A stretch of DNA of 41,466 nucleotides from an uncultured Bacilli bacterium (GTDB lineage: Bacteria > Bacillota_I > Bacilli_A > RF39 > UBA660), in assembly GCA_910587065.1 (NCBI GenBank), contig CAJUMA010000013.1, positions 1-41,466 of the forward strand. The letters run 5' to 3'. Shown here in pieces: positions 16,773 to 24,773 of this stretch. A model generated the notes under the pieces. It did not search any database. It was not told where the DNA came from and saw only the letters and a list, made by a program, of their open reading frames with translations. Position numbers and translations under genes: made by a program. Within the stretch, counting starts at the first letter, position 1. Each line of letters starts with the position of its first letter.

Positions 16773-18099
16773 AGTAAATATGCGTACTTTGGATAAAAAC
16801 ACAAGAATTTATAATTTTGAAGAGGTTAATTTAGGTTATAACAAAAGTGAAGCAATAAAAGAGGCCAGTAGGTGTTTAAATTGCCAAAATCCGCGTTGTG
16901 TTAAGGGATGTCCAATAAATATCTATATTCCTAAATTTATTGAGGCAATAAAAAAAGATGATATTAAGTTAGCTTATGAAATAATCACGGAAAATAATTT
17001 ATTTCCGGGTATATGTGGTAGAGTTTGTCCACAAGAAAAACAATGTGAAAGCATGTGTATAAAGGGATTTAAAGGAGATGCCATCTCGATTGGTTCATTA
17101 GAAAGATATGTTGCTGATGAAGCTCGGAAATTAGATATCAAAACAATTTTAAAAAAGAAAAATAATGGTAAAAGTGTTGCTATAGTTGGCTCTGGTCCAT
17201 CTGGGCTTTCATGTGCATCTCTCTTAGCAGTTGAAGGATACTCAGTTACTATTTATGAGGCTTTACATAAGGCTGGTGGAGTCCTAACTTATGGGATACC
17301 GGAATTTAGATTACCGAAGAAAATCGTTAATAAAGAAATAGAAAAGTTAGTTAATCTTGGAGTAAATTTCATAATGGATGCACCCATTGGTAAGACTCTA
17401 AGCATAGATGATTTAAGGAATGAATATGATGCCGTCTATCTAGCGACTGGAGCAGGGTTACCAAGATTTATGGGTATAAAAAACGAATGTGCAAATGGAG
17501 TATTTTCGGCTAATGAAATATTAACACGTATTAATTTAATGGGAACTAATACCCCAATATTTAGTGGTAAAAAAGTTTTAGTTGTAGGATGCGGGAACGT
17601 TGCTTTAGATGCAGCAAGATCTTTAAAAAGATTAGGTATAAATGTAACAATAGTTTATCGAAGAGAAGAAGAAGAAGCCCCCGCTAGACTTGAAGAACTT
17701 AAACATGCTCATGAAGAACAAATTGAATTTAGATTTTTAACACTCCCAAAAGAAATTTTAGTTGATGGAAATAATATTACGGGTGTAAAAGTTATAAAAA
17801 CGATAGTTGAATGTCTAGAAGATGGAAAAAAGATCATTAAAGAGATACCTGATACTGAAGAAAATATAGCATGCGATATGGTGGTAATGGCTTTAGGAAC
17901 AAGTCCAAATCCTCTTATTAAAGAAGGAAGTGCTTTAAGTATTAGTGATGCAGGATTAATAGAAGTAAATGAAAGCCAAACAAATCTAAATGGAGTTTAT
18001 GCAGGAGGAGATGCTGTTACAGGAGCGGCAACGGTTATTCTTGCTTATGAAGCAGGAAAAAAAGCTGCAAGAAAAATTATTGAGGATACTTCTATTTGA
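16765..18099 (+). CDS. nfnB: NfnB: glutamate-synthase-small-subunit-like FAD/Fe-S oxidoreductase
   Basis: A 444-aa homologue of the glutamate synthase small chain and NfnB. N-terminal cysteines for two [4Fe-4S] clusters lie in CLNCQNPRCVKGCP (about 35-48) and CGRVCPQEKQCESMC. The FAD site is AIVGSGPSGLSCASLLA near residue 134 and the NADPH site is VVGCGNVALDAARSLKRLG near 275. The closing segment (GVYAGGDAVTGAATVILAYEAG) is characteristic. Because it directly follows and overlaps nfnA by eight bases, and no gltB large subunit is present, NfnB rather than a glutamate synthase chain is the better call. ATG 16765 has GGAGAG seven bases upstream. It ends in TGA, inside the -35 of the next promoter. 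Confidence 0.93.
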   Translation: MNKVNMRTLDKNTRIYNFEEVNLGYNKSEAIKEASRCLNCQNPRCVKGCPINIYIPKFIEAIKKDDIKLAYEIITENNLFPGICGRVCPQEKQCESMCIKGFKGDAISIGSLERYVADEARKLDIKTILKKKNNGKSVAIVGSGPSGLSCASLLAVEGYSVTIYEALHKAGGVLTYGIPEFRLPKKIVNKEIEKLVNLGVNFIMDAPIGKTLSIDDLRNEYDAVYLATGAGLPRFMGIKNECANGVFSANEILTRINLMGTNTPIFSGKKVLVVGCGNVALDAARSLKRLGINVTIVYRREEEEAPARLEELKHAHEEQIEFRFLTLPKEILVDGNNITGVKVIKTIVECLEDGKKIIKEIPDTEENIACDMVVMALGTSPNPLIKEGSALSISDAGLIEVNESQTNLNGVYAGGDAVTGAATVILAYEAGKKAARKIIEDTSI

Positions 18100-18124
18100 C
18101 TTTGTGAATATTTTTATCTATAAT
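18096..18124 (+). promoter_or_regulatory. Sigma-A promoter of the cyclophilin gene
   Basis: TTGACT (18096-18101), 17-base spacer, TATAAT (18119-18124). The -35 overlaps the nfnB stop codon and the predicted leader is about 12 bases. Confidence 0.8.
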
Positions 18125-18142
18125 TGACTAAGGTGATAAAAA

Positions 18143-18751
18143 ATGAAAGATAATTTAGGTTGGATAGTAGCTGGGGTTATACTTTTAATTATTGTTATTT
18201 CCTGTGTATTATCTAGTGGTAAGAAAAAAGAAAGTGAGAATGTAGAAATTATGGATGGAAAACATAATGTAGTTATTAAGGTTAAAAATTATGGAAATAT
18301 TTATTTGGAGTTAGATGCTGATATAGCACCTATAACTGTTACTAATTTTATATATTTAGTTAATAAAAACTTTTATGATGGACTTACTTTCCATCGTATT
18401 ATTAAAGGATTTATGCTTCAAGGAGGAGATCCATCAGGTAATGGGACTGGCGGAAGTGCAACAACTATTAAAGGAGAATTTGTAAATAATGGTGTTGAAA
18501 ATTCAATTAGTCATGAAAGAGGGGTTATTTCAATGGCTCGTAGTAGTGATATGAATTCAGCTAGCAGTCAATTCTTTATAGTTCATAAAGATTCTAAGTT
18601 CTTGGATGGTGATTATGCAGCTTTTGGACATGTAACAAAAGGAATGGAAGTAGTAGATAAAATTGTTGAAGAGGTAGGGACAACGGAAGATACTCTTATT
18701 TCAAAATCTTTCCAACCAGTTATTGAATCTATTAAGGTAGTAGAAGAATAA
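18143..18751 (+). CDS. Membrane-anchored cyclophilin-type peptidyl-prolyl isomerase
   Basis: A 202-aa cyclophilin that isomerises peptide bonds before proline. An N-terminal membrane helix (LGWIVAGVILLIIVISCVLSS, about 4-24) anchors it, or serves as an uncleaved signal, with the enzyme outside. The domain contains GLTFHRIIKGFMLQGGDPSGNG, of which FHRIIKGFMLQGGD is the catalytic Arg region, then ISMARSSDMNSASSQFFIVH and the FLDGDYAAFGHVTKGM ending. The cysteine in the anchor (residue about 20) lacks a clear lipobox. Extracytoplasmic foldases of this kind help fold secreted proteins. AAGGTGAT precedes ATG 18143. Own promoter and own terminator make it monocistronic. Confidence 0.93.
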   Translation: MKDNLGWIVAGVILLIIVISCVLSSGKKKESENVEIMDGKHNVVIKVKNYGNIYLELDADIAPITVTNFIYLVNKNFYDGLTFHRIIKGFMLQGGDPSGNGTGGSATTIKGEFVNNGVENSISHERGVISMARSSDMNSASSQFFIVHKDSKFLDGDYAAFGHVTKGMEVVDKIVEEVGTTEDTLISKSFQPVIESIKVVEE

Positions 18752-18756
18752 AAAAA

Positions 18757-18787
18757 GACATAGTTTCTAATAAGCTATGTTTTTTTG
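18757..18787 (+). terminator. Intrinsic terminator after the cyclophilin gene
   Basis: ACATAG and CTATGT form the stem; a seven-T tail follows. Confidence 0.8.
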
Positions 18788-18806
18788 CCTTTTTATTATT
18801 CTTTTA

Positions 18807-18815
18807 TGCTATAAT
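18807..18815 (+). promoter_or_regulatory. Extended -10 promoter of the LtaS-like gene
   Basis: TGC followed by TATAAT (18810-18815), about 15 bases before the start codon; no good -35 is needed or seen. Confidence 0.6.
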
Positions 18816-18830
18816 AGAGATGTGATTATG

Positions 18831-20681
18831 ATGAAAAAAATAATAAATAAAAATAATTTATCTTTTATATTAATGTTTATTATATTGTTTATAATAAGTT
18901 TTTATATGGACATTTATACAAGACATTTATTTGATATTTCTTTATTTGAATTTAATAATTTACGTTGCCGTACTATTTGGATTGGATTTTCTTTATCTTG
19001 GATATTTTTTATACTTCTTATTATGTATTTAATCAAAGAAAATAAAAGAATTAAAGTGTTTACAATTATAGCTGTTTTACTTAATATACTTCTATTTTCT
19101 CATATTTGTTTTGCTCAACAAATGGGGAAATTACTTTCTGTTTCGGATCTTTTTTTGGCGGGAGAAGGTTTACAGTATATAAAAAGTATTTTCTTAAATT
19201 TAAATGGTGGCATGATTATAACCTTAATCATTAATATTTTTTTAATAGGAGAACTTAATTATTTAGATTATAAAATGGAAAGTAAAGAGAAAAAACTTAA
19301 TATAAATAAATATGTTGTTTGCGGATATGTTCTTTTAATTATTTTTTCAAGAACGGTTTCGTTTTTAATGTTGGGTAGCGATGTAGATACTAATAACTGG
19401 CAAGAAAATTATAATACAAAAAATATATATAATAATTTTACTAACACTAATTCATCAATGTTTATTACTGGTTTTTATGAGTATAACGTTAGATCTATTT
19501 ATAAATATTTTTATAATTTAATAGTTGAAGATAAGGCTGTTTTAAAAACTAATGTGGATAAGTATAATAGCATTTATGGTATGAATTTAAGTGAGAATGA
19601 CTATACAGGTATATTAAAAGATAAGAGTGTTATATTTGTAATGATGGAGAGTATTGATTCTTGGATTGTTGATAATCAAACTATGCCAACTTTAAAATAT
19701 ATGATGGATACAGGCTTTAATTTTACTAATAGGTATTCGCCATTTTTCAATGGTGGTCAAACGATTAATACTGAGTTTGCTTTAAATACAGGAATGTATG
19801 CCGTAGGGGATAAGAAAACTATATATGATACTTTAGATATTGACTATAACTATAGTCTAGCAAATATGTTAAAAGTTAATGGTTATGATGTTAATTCCTT
19901 TCATGCTAATACAGGATCCTTTTATAATCGTTTAGCTTTCCATAAAAAGTTGGGTTATAATAATCATTATTCAGCATTTGATATGCAAGCTTCTGGGATT
20001 TTGGATAAGGATAAAAACTATTATTCTGATTCGGTTTTAATTAATGATGATAAGTTATATGATTTAATTGTAAAAAATGATAAGTTTTTGAGTTTTATTA
20101 CAACTTATTCAGCTCATTTAGAATATACAGATGATAATAAAGTATATCGAAGTGTTCCGCATTATTTAGACAGAAAAAAATATGGTGAAGAAGAATATGT
20201 TTATCGAACACTTGCAAATGATACAGACCGATTTTTGCATATATTACTTCAAAGGCTTGAAAAAGATGATATGCTTGATGATGTCGTTATAGTTCTTGCA
20301 AGCGATCATTATGTCTATGGCTATTCAGATTCAGAATATGTTGCCTCAAAAAAGGATGTTATGAATGATCGTAAATTACTACAAAATATACCATTAGTTA
20401 TATGGAGTAAGAATCTTGGTCACAAAGAAATTGATACTATATTAGACACTGCAGATGTTCTTCCAACATTACTTAATATGTTGGGCATTAAGTATAATCC
20501 AAATACTTATTTAGGTTCTGATGTGTTTTCTTCTAATCATGATGATTTTGTTTGGTTTTCGGATGGTTCTTATTTAGCGTCTAAAACTTGTTCATTATCA
20601 AAAGAAGCAATGCTTACAAAAGTCAATTATAATATAGCAAAGAATAAAGCCATTTTATTAACTAATTATTATGGAGTGTAG
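18831..20681 (+). CDS. LtaS-type sulfatase-fold membrane enzyme (lipoteichoic acid synthase-like)
   Basis: A 616-aa enzyme of the alkaline phosphatase/sulfatase superfamily. About five N-terminal membrane helices (residues 10-210) precede an external catalytic domain, the layout of lipoteichoic acid synthases, which transfer glycerol phosphate from phosphatidylglycerol. Key elements are FVMMESIDSWI (first metal site), NGGQTINTEF (the Thr nucleophile by analogy with LtaS), TYSAHLEYT and ASDHYVYG (metal-binding Asp/His). The exact phosphoglycerol or phosphoethanolamine substrate cannot be told from sequence. ATG 18831 is four bases after GTGAT; ATG 18828 is equally possible. It ends shortly before the next gene, separated by the GGAGG site only, so these form an operon. 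Confidence 0.85.
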   Translation: MKKIINKNNLSFILMFIILFIISFYMDIYTRHLFDISLFEFNNLRCRTIWIGFSLSWIFFILLIMYLIKENKRIKVFTIIAVLLNILLFSHICFAQQMGKLLSVSDLFLAGEGLQYIKSIFLNLNGGMIITLIINIFLIGELNYLDYKMESKEKKLNINKYVVCGYVLLIIFSRTVSFLMLGSDVDTNNWQENYNTKNIYNNFTNTNSSMFITGFYEYNVRSIYKYFYNLIVEDKAVLKTNVDKYNSIYGMNLSENDYTGILKDKSVIFVMMESIDSWIVDNQTMPTLKYMMDTGFNFTNRYSPFFNGGQTINTEFALNTGMYAVGDKKTIYDTLDIDYNYSLANMLKVNGYDVNSFHANTGSFYNRLAFHKKLGYNNHYSAFDMQASGILDKDKNYYSDSVLINDDKLYDLIVKNDKFLSFITTYSAHLEYTDDNKVYRSVPHYLDRKKYGEEEYVYRTLANDTDRFLHILLQRLEKDDMLDDVVIVLASDHYVYGYSDSEYVASKKDVMNDRKLLQNIPLVIWSKNLGHKEIDTILDTADVLPTLLNMLGIKYNPNTYLGSDVFSSNHDDFVWFSDGSYLASKTCSLSKEAMLTKVNYNIAKNKAILLTNYYGV

Positions 20682-20692
20682 TGGAGGTAGTT

Positions 20693-21301
20693 ATGAAAGA
20701 TACGAAAGAGATTGTGTTATTTTTTGAGGAAGGTGTTAATTTTAGTTTATTAGATGTTTCGCGTGAAATAGTTAGTAGGTATAAAGAGTGTGGAGAGCCT
20801 ATATTGTTTCCTGATGATGGTAAGACAAAAGCTCCTTTGATACTTTTTAACACTAATCCTGATTTTCAAATTCAAATTAGCCGCGTCTCTTTAAATTTTG
20901 TTGTTAATCATCATTATTTTAAAAAGTTAGCCGCACTTATTTTTGATATGGTTGATGTCTTTGAAGAATTTAAATGTAAATTTTATAGAATGGGATATAT
21001 CTCGAGTATATTTTTGTCTCCTGATTATGTTAAACGGGTTAAAAATAGATTTTTAAGGGTTGAAGAATTAGAGGACATTAGCGAATTTAATCTTTGTTGG
21101 TATAAAAGATTTCAAAATAAATTTGGATGTATTAATTGTTGGGAAAAGTTTATCACGGATTCCACTAATTTCAAAGACTTACTAATTCAGTATGATATTA
21201 ATACTCCTGTTGATGAAAATATTAGTTTTGATATGAAGTATATTAAAGAATTTATTGTAACAGCTAATGATTATATTGAAAAGAGAATTGATTTTAAATG
21301 A
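20693..21301 (+). CDS. Conserved-looking protein of unknown function
   Basis: A 202-aa soluble, probably cytoplasmic protein without signal peptide or membrane segments. I do not recognise the family. The first half alternates beta-like hydrophobic stretches (EIVLFFEEGVNF, APLILFNTNPDFQIQIS, SLNFVVNHHYFKKL) and the second half is helical and charged. Two cysteines occur in FGCINCW (about 143-149), too few for a zinc site alone. ATG 20693 follows GGAGG at a normal distance. It lies 11 bases after the LtaS-like gene and its stop overlaps the start of the VanZ-like gene in ATGA, so it belongs to a four-gene operon with cell-envelope partners. Confidence 0.7.
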   Translation: MKDTKEIVLFFEEGVNFSLLDVSREIVSRYKECGEPILFPDDGKTKAPLILFNTNPDFQIQISRVSLNFVVNHHYFKKLAALIFDMVDVFEEFKCKFYRMGYISSIFLSPDYVKRVKNRFLRVEELEDISEFNLCWYKRFQNKFGCINCWEKFITDSTNFKDLLIQYDINTPVDENISFDMKYIKEFIVTANDYIEKRIDFK

Positions 21302-21762
21302 TTAAAAAGTTTTGTTCATTTTGTTTATTGTTAATATGGCTAGGGTTGATTTTTGGCTTTTCGCAGGAAAATGGTAGTGAGTCTAGTGGGATGAGTGAGA
21401 AATTAATAAAGGGAGTGGTAATGATTTTTACAGATATTGATTCCGATAATGAAAAATTAGGAGAAATTGTTAATAAATATTCATTTCCTGTTCGAAAGGC
21501 TGCTCATTTTACAGAATATTTTATTTTAAGTATAATTACTTTAAATTTTTTTGCTTGTTTTGAAATAAATTATCGAATATTAATATATTCAGCTCTTTTT
21601 TGCATATTAGTAGCCGTTTGTGATGAATTTTTTCAAACGTTTATTCCAGGAAGAGATGGAAATATAAAAGATGTCCTTTTGGACTCAAGTGGAGCTCTTA
21701 TAGGGTCTTACTTAGTAAGTAGATTTTATTTGTTTAGAGGAAAAAATGAGATTAATAGTTAA
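21298..21762 (+). CDS. VanZ-like membrane protein
   Basis: A 154-aa member of the VanZ-like family. Diagnostic elements are FGFSQENGSESSGMS near residue 20, FPVRKAAHFTEYFIL near 63, and DEFFQTFIPGRDGNIKDVLLDSSGALIG near 110, cited here by its core QTFIPGRDGNIKDVLLD. Four membrane helices alternate with these loops. VanZ itself gives low-level teicoplanin resistance, while most relatives are uncharacterised envelope proteins, so no resistance is claimed. The start overlaps the preceding stop as ATGA. Confidence 0.88.
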   Translation: MIKKFCSFCLLLIWLGLIFGFSQENGSESSGMSEKLIKGVVMIFTDIDSDNEKLGEIVNKYSFPVRKAAHFTEYFILSIITLNFFACFEINYRILIYSALFCILVAVCDEFFQTFIPGRDGNIKDVLLDSSGALIGSYLVSRFYLFRGKNEINS

Positions 21763-22333
21763 TAATATATTACTTGGTATACTATTTTCTATCACTTTCT
21801 TTTTTGTTGTTTTCTCTTTAACAGTTTTAAATAAGAATTTTATATATAAGATATTTAAGGATAATAGTTATTATCATGTTTTAGAAGAAAGACTTAATAG
21901 TTATGACATTGATAAAAAAAGATTAGAATCTGATTTAAAAGTATATGTAAAGAAGAGATACTCTAATGAGTATTTTTCTGCTAATGGTCAGGTAGATCGT
22001 GATGCTTATAACAATGTTGTAAAATTTGATGGATATTTTGATAATATTAATATCACCTTAATTATTTATATTATTTATTTAATTACGATTGTTTTAATAA
22101 TTATTACGGGCATAATATTTAAAAAAAACAAAGGATATCATGATCTTCTTTGTATAAGTTTAATAAACTTTTTAATTAGTAGTATTGTCTTTGGGTGGTT
22201 ATTCTTATTTATAAAGATAGATAACAGCATACTTGATATTATTAAAGATACATTTATTCATTATTACTTGGCGTTTGCTATAATTATTTTTGAACTTTTT
22301 TTACTAAAAAGAATAAAAGCAAAGTTTCTGTGA
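21746..22333 (+). CDS. Four-helix integral membrane protein, possibly DUF1461-like
   Basis: A 195-aa membrane protein with hydrophobic segments at about 5-28, 105-128, 135-155 and 168-188. An external-looking domain of about 70 residues between the first and second contains NSYYHVLEERLNSYDID. One N-terminal helix, a soluble loop and three further helices resemble the DUF1461 (TIGR01906) integral membrane family of Firmicutes, but I see no decisive motif. AGAGGA precedes ATG 21746, which overlaps the VanZ-like gene by 17 bases. Last gene of the operon, ending within its terminator. Confidence 0.65.
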   Translation: MRLIVNNILLGILFSITFFFVVFSLTVLNKNFIYKIFKDNSYYHVLEERLNSYDIDKKRLESDLKVYVKKRYSNEYFSANGQVDRDAYNNVVKFDGYFDNINITLIIYIIYLITIVLIIITGIIFKKNKGYHDLLCISLINFLISSIVFGWLFLFIKIDNSILDIIKDTFIHYYLAFAIIIFELFLLKRIKAKFL

Positions 22334-22347
22334 CTTTGCTTTTATTA
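22315..22347 (+). terminator. Intrinsic terminator ending the LtaS-VanZ operon
   Basis: Perfect 11-bp stem AAAAGCAAAGT / ACTTTGCTTTT with a seven-base loop that contains most of the stop codon. Confidence 0.9.
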
Positions 22348-22421
22348 TGCTCACTGAATGACTGAGGTATATTTTGCTTGTTTTATGGAATAATTAACTT
22401 AGTTAGAAGTGTGGTGGTAAA

Positions 22422-22661
22422 TTGAATAAAGAAGATGAAATTTATGTTTATTATTTAATTGGCCAAAATTTGAAGAAAATTCGTAAGAGTAAAGGATATA
22501 CACAAGAAAGACTAGCAGAAGAGTCTACTTACAGTGTTGGATTTATTATGAATATTGAAAGTAGTAAATATATGCAAACATTCTCTTTAGGTACATTATG
22601 GTGTTTTGCAAAAGTATTAGAGTGTGATATTAGAGAATTTTTTGAACCTTTAGATAATTAA
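22422..22661 (+). CDS. Small XRE-family helix-turn-helix regulator
   Basis: A 79-aa single-domain DNA-binding protein. The Cro/C1 type helix-turn-helix is IGQNLKKIRKSKGYTQERLAEE...SVGFIMNIESSK, with YTQERLAEES as the first helix-turn and FIMNIE in the recognition part. There is no ligand or catalytic domain. The start is TTG 22422, preceded by GGTGGT. Its stop codon directly abuts that of the convergent sigK 3' segment, so no base separates them. Whether it acts on the sigK locus is unknown; position alone is not evidence. Confidence 0.85.
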   Translation: MNKEDEIYVYYLIGQNLKKIRKSKGYTQERLAEESTYSVGFIMNIESSKYMQTFSLGTLWCFAKVLECDIREFFEPLDN

Positions 22662-23045
22662 TTATAATTCTTGACCATACTTTTTAAATTCGCGGTAGAG
22701 CTTAGTTATAGCTCTTTTTTCAATTCTTGAAACATAGGATCTTGATATGCCCATATTTTCTGATATTTCTTTTTGGGTGTATTCATCGCTTTCAAATAGG
22801 CCATAGCGTTTTATAATTATTTCTTTTTCTCTTTCATTTAAAATACTTAAAAAATTATTTAGTTTTGTTAAATTGTCTTTATTATGAATAAATTCTGTTA
22901 ATTCTGTGTTATTTGACTTTATAACATCTATTAAATTTATTTCATTACCATCTTTGTCATAACCTATAGAATCATTAAGAGAAACATTGTTATTGTTCTT
23001 TTTATTACTTCTAAAGTACATCAATATTTCATTTGCAACATGCAC
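22662..23045 (-). CDS. sigK: sigK 3' segment: regions 3-4 of sporulation sigma-K
   Basis: The C-terminal portion of sigma-K, the late mother-cell sporulation sigma factor. After the junction it reads EILMYFRSNKKN, SLNDSIGYDKDGNEINLIDV and EREKEIIIKRYGL. It ends with the region 4 helix-turn-helix YTQKEISENMGISRSYVSRIEKR; SRSYVSRIEKRA is the sigma-E/sigma-K signature. On its own the frame opens at ATG 23045, but the first four codons (MHVA) belong to the inserted element. Joining it at the CATTT core (23030-23034) to the segment at 26871-27195 gives a 230-aa protein reading ARCIENEILMYFRS across the seam, the expected sigma-K sequence. It is therefore half of an interrupted gene. Confidence 0.93.
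   Translation of the reverse strand: MHVANEILMYFRSNKKNNNNVSLNDSIGYDKDGNEINLIDVIKSNNTELTEFIHNKDNLTKLNNFLSILNEREKEIIIKRYGLFESDEYTQKEISENMGISRSYVSRIEKRAITKLYREFKKYGQEL
23023..23040. repeat. Left attachment site of the sigK intervening element
   Basis: AATATT-T-CATTT-G-CAA-C-A on the + strand. It matches the right site at 26864-26881 at 15 of 18 positions, with uninterrupted cores AATATT and CATTT. The CATTT core (AAATG in the coding sense) lies in codons EN-E of sigK. Confidence 0.85.
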
Positions 23046-23057
23046 CTATTGGAAACT

Positions 23058-24632
23058 TTATTTATAATTAATAATAATTTTTTCTTTATCTGCTGTAACA
23101 GAGTCTATTAAAAGATGAGCATAATACTTTTTTGTTTTAGAATCAAATTTATCAATACATCTTTTATATGAAGACAATAGTTTTGGAACGGATATATTAT
23201 TCTTCTTTGATGTTAATAGGTTAATTTTCTCTTCAATTGCTTCATTTTCTTGTTTTAAATTTCTTATTTCTTTATTTATGCTTTTTACAATCTCAACATC
23301 TAAGTATTTAATTTTAGCAATTAGATTATTTATTAAGTTAATGTTTTTCTCTTTTTTATCAATAAGCTTATCTAGTTCATTATTATTGTGTTTTTTTAAA
23401 GCATTTTTTAAGCTTTTAAGAAACTTATTTATATTTATATCTAAAGACAGAATGTCCGAAAGTATTATATCGTCTAATAAATATCCATTTATGTTTTTTT
23501 GTTGACATAGTTTCTTTTTACTCTTTTCCTTTAGTTCACATATATAGTCAAATATAATTCCATTTTCTTTATGTGATCTTATCTTTGGGCGCATGTTTGT
23601 ACCACAAGAGGAACATTTTATTAAGCCTGAGGAAATACTTGGGGTATTATTCATCTTACGGTAACGTTTATTATTGTTCATTTCTAAAATATTTAAAATT
23701 GTTATAAATGTTTTTCCATCAATGATAGGTTTATGTTGACCAATGGATATAATCCAAGAAGTTATTTCTTTTTTCTTTAAGAGTTTGTGATTTATATTTT
23801 TAGTTTTATTGTAAACCATTAATCCAAAAATACCATTAAATTCTTTTTTATCTTTATAAATGTTGGCATTCTTACTTTTGTAGTAGATGTAAATGTTTTT
23901 ATCTGCTGCAACATAAACTGGATTAGTTAGAATGTTTTTTAAACTGAATCTTGTATAGGGTTTTGAATTTGTTGAGTTAATATTATTATTTAGAAGATAT
24001 GTTTCTAATTTTGTTAATGATTTAAATTCTAGAAATTTTTGAAATATAATATTTATTTTTTCTATTTCTTCATTCTGTTTTAGACTAAATATTTTTTTCT
24101 TTTTGTTATTAGAAAGTGAAGTTACAGATACAGAAGAGTATCCAGTTGGAGTTATACCCCCTAACCAAACTCCAGATTTTGCCAGTTCAAGCATATTATC
24201 TTTTATTCTTTCGGCAATTGTGTTTCTTTCAAGTTCAGCAAATACAGAAATCATGTATGTTAGTGCTTTGCCACTAGGGGTTACTGTTTCAATGTTTTCA
24301 GTAGCTGATAAGAAGGTGACTTGATGCTCTTCAAAAATACTCATTAATCTAGAAAAATCTTTAACATTACGACTTATTCGGTCAAGCTTATAAAATATTA
24401 ATACTTTTATTTTATTATTAGTTATATCATTAAGTAGTTTATTGAAGGCTGGTCTTTGAAGATTGTAACCTGAAAATCCCTCATCTTCATAAATCTCTAT
24501 TTCATTTAATTCGATATCTTCGAATTTATTGATTAGAGTTTCTTTACATATTTTAATTTGATTTTCGGTGCTTTTTCCTTTGCCAGTATATTTTGATTTT
24601 CTTGAGTAAATAGCAAATTTTCTTTCACTCAT
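23058..24632 (-). CDS. Large serine recombinase (SpoIVCA-like sigK excisionase)
   Basis: A 524-aa large serine integrase. The N-terminal resolvase domain carries the nucleophile in FAIYSRKS (Ser about 12), then EDEGFSGYNLQRPAF, FYKLDRISRNVKDF and AELERNTIAERIKDN. A recombinase domain follows (about 160-300). A zinc-ribbon with CSSCGTNMRPK near 335 and later cysteines comes next, then a long coiled coil (about 400-480) typical for the arm that controls synapsis direction. Located just inside the left attachment site and pointing toward it, it is the obvious enzyme for excising the element from sigK, by analogy with SpoIVCA of B. subtilis. Start ATG 24632 follows GAGGTGAGG. Confidence 0.93.
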   Translation of the reverse strand: MSERKFAIYSRKSKYTGKGKSTENQIKICKETLINKFEDIELNEIEIYEDEGFSGYNLQRPAFNKLLNDITNNKIKVLIFYKLDRISRNVKDFSRLMSIFEEHQVTFLSATENIETVTPSGKALTYMISVFAELERNTIAERIKDNMLELAKSGVWLGGITPTGYSSVSVTSLSNNKKKKIFSLKQNEEIEKINIIFQKFLEFKSLTKLETYLLNNNINSTNSKPYTRFSLKNILTNPVYVAADKNIYIYYKSKNANIYKDKKEFNGIFGLMVYNKTKNINHKLLKKKEITSWIISIGQHKPIIDGKTFITILNILEMNNNKRYRKMNNTPSISSGLIKCSSCGTNMRPKIRSHKENGIIFDYICELKEKSKKKLCQQKNINGYLLDDIILSDILSLDININKFLKSLKNALKKHNNNELDKLIDKKEKNINLINNLIAKIKYLDVEIVKSINKEIRNLKQENEAIEEKINLLTSKKNNISVPKLLSSYKRCIDKFDSKTKKYYAHLLIDSVTADKEKIIINYK

Positions 24633-24646
24633 TTCCTCACCTCTTT

Positions 24647-24677
24647 ATTATATACTGTTATTTCTTTTTAAATATAC
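24647..24677 (-). promoter_or_regulatory. Candidate recombinase promoter
   Basis: Reading on the minus strand, GTATATT (24671-24677) resembles the sigma-E -35 KHATATT. TATATAAT (24647-24654) resembles the -10 CATACAAT at 6 of 8, with a 16-base spacer, slightly longer than usual. The TATAAT inside could alternatively serve sigma-A, so the assignment is tentative. Confidence 0.35.
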
Positions 24678-24695
24678 AAAGAAATGACAAAACAG

Positions 24696-24724
24696 TTGAC
24701 ATAAAATGTAAAGTATGGTATTTT
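24696..24724 (+). promoter_or_regulatory. Sigma-A-type promoter of the element's cargo gene
   Basis: Consensus TTGACA (24696-24701), 17-base spacer, TATTTT (24719-24724) with an extended -10 TGG in front. This suggests vegetative rather than sporulation-specific expression. Confidence 0.65.
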
Positions 24725-24773
24725 GTTAAGGTATGTTTTAGAGTTAAAACAAAGAAGGAAGGAAGTATTTATA

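Noticed and set aside
16765..18099. Glutamate synthase small subunit
   Set aside because: There is no large subunit gene; the overlapping upstream gene is an NfnA-type subunit, which makes NfnB the better assignment.
21298..21762. VanZ-like gene as a glycopeptide resistance determinant
   Set aside because: No vanA/vanB-type ligase, dehydrogenase or dipeptidase genes are nearby, and most VanZ-like proteins are not resistance proteins.
22662..23045. The sigK 3' segment as an independent small sigma factor or HTH protein
   Set aside because: It lacks region 2, its apparent start codons (MHVA) belong to the element, and it completes sigma-K in frame with the distant 5' segment.
24500..24700. 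CRISPR or other short repeat arrays
   Set aside because: No regularly spaced repeats were found here or elsewhere in the window; the only tandem-like DNA repeats are the MraZ boxes.
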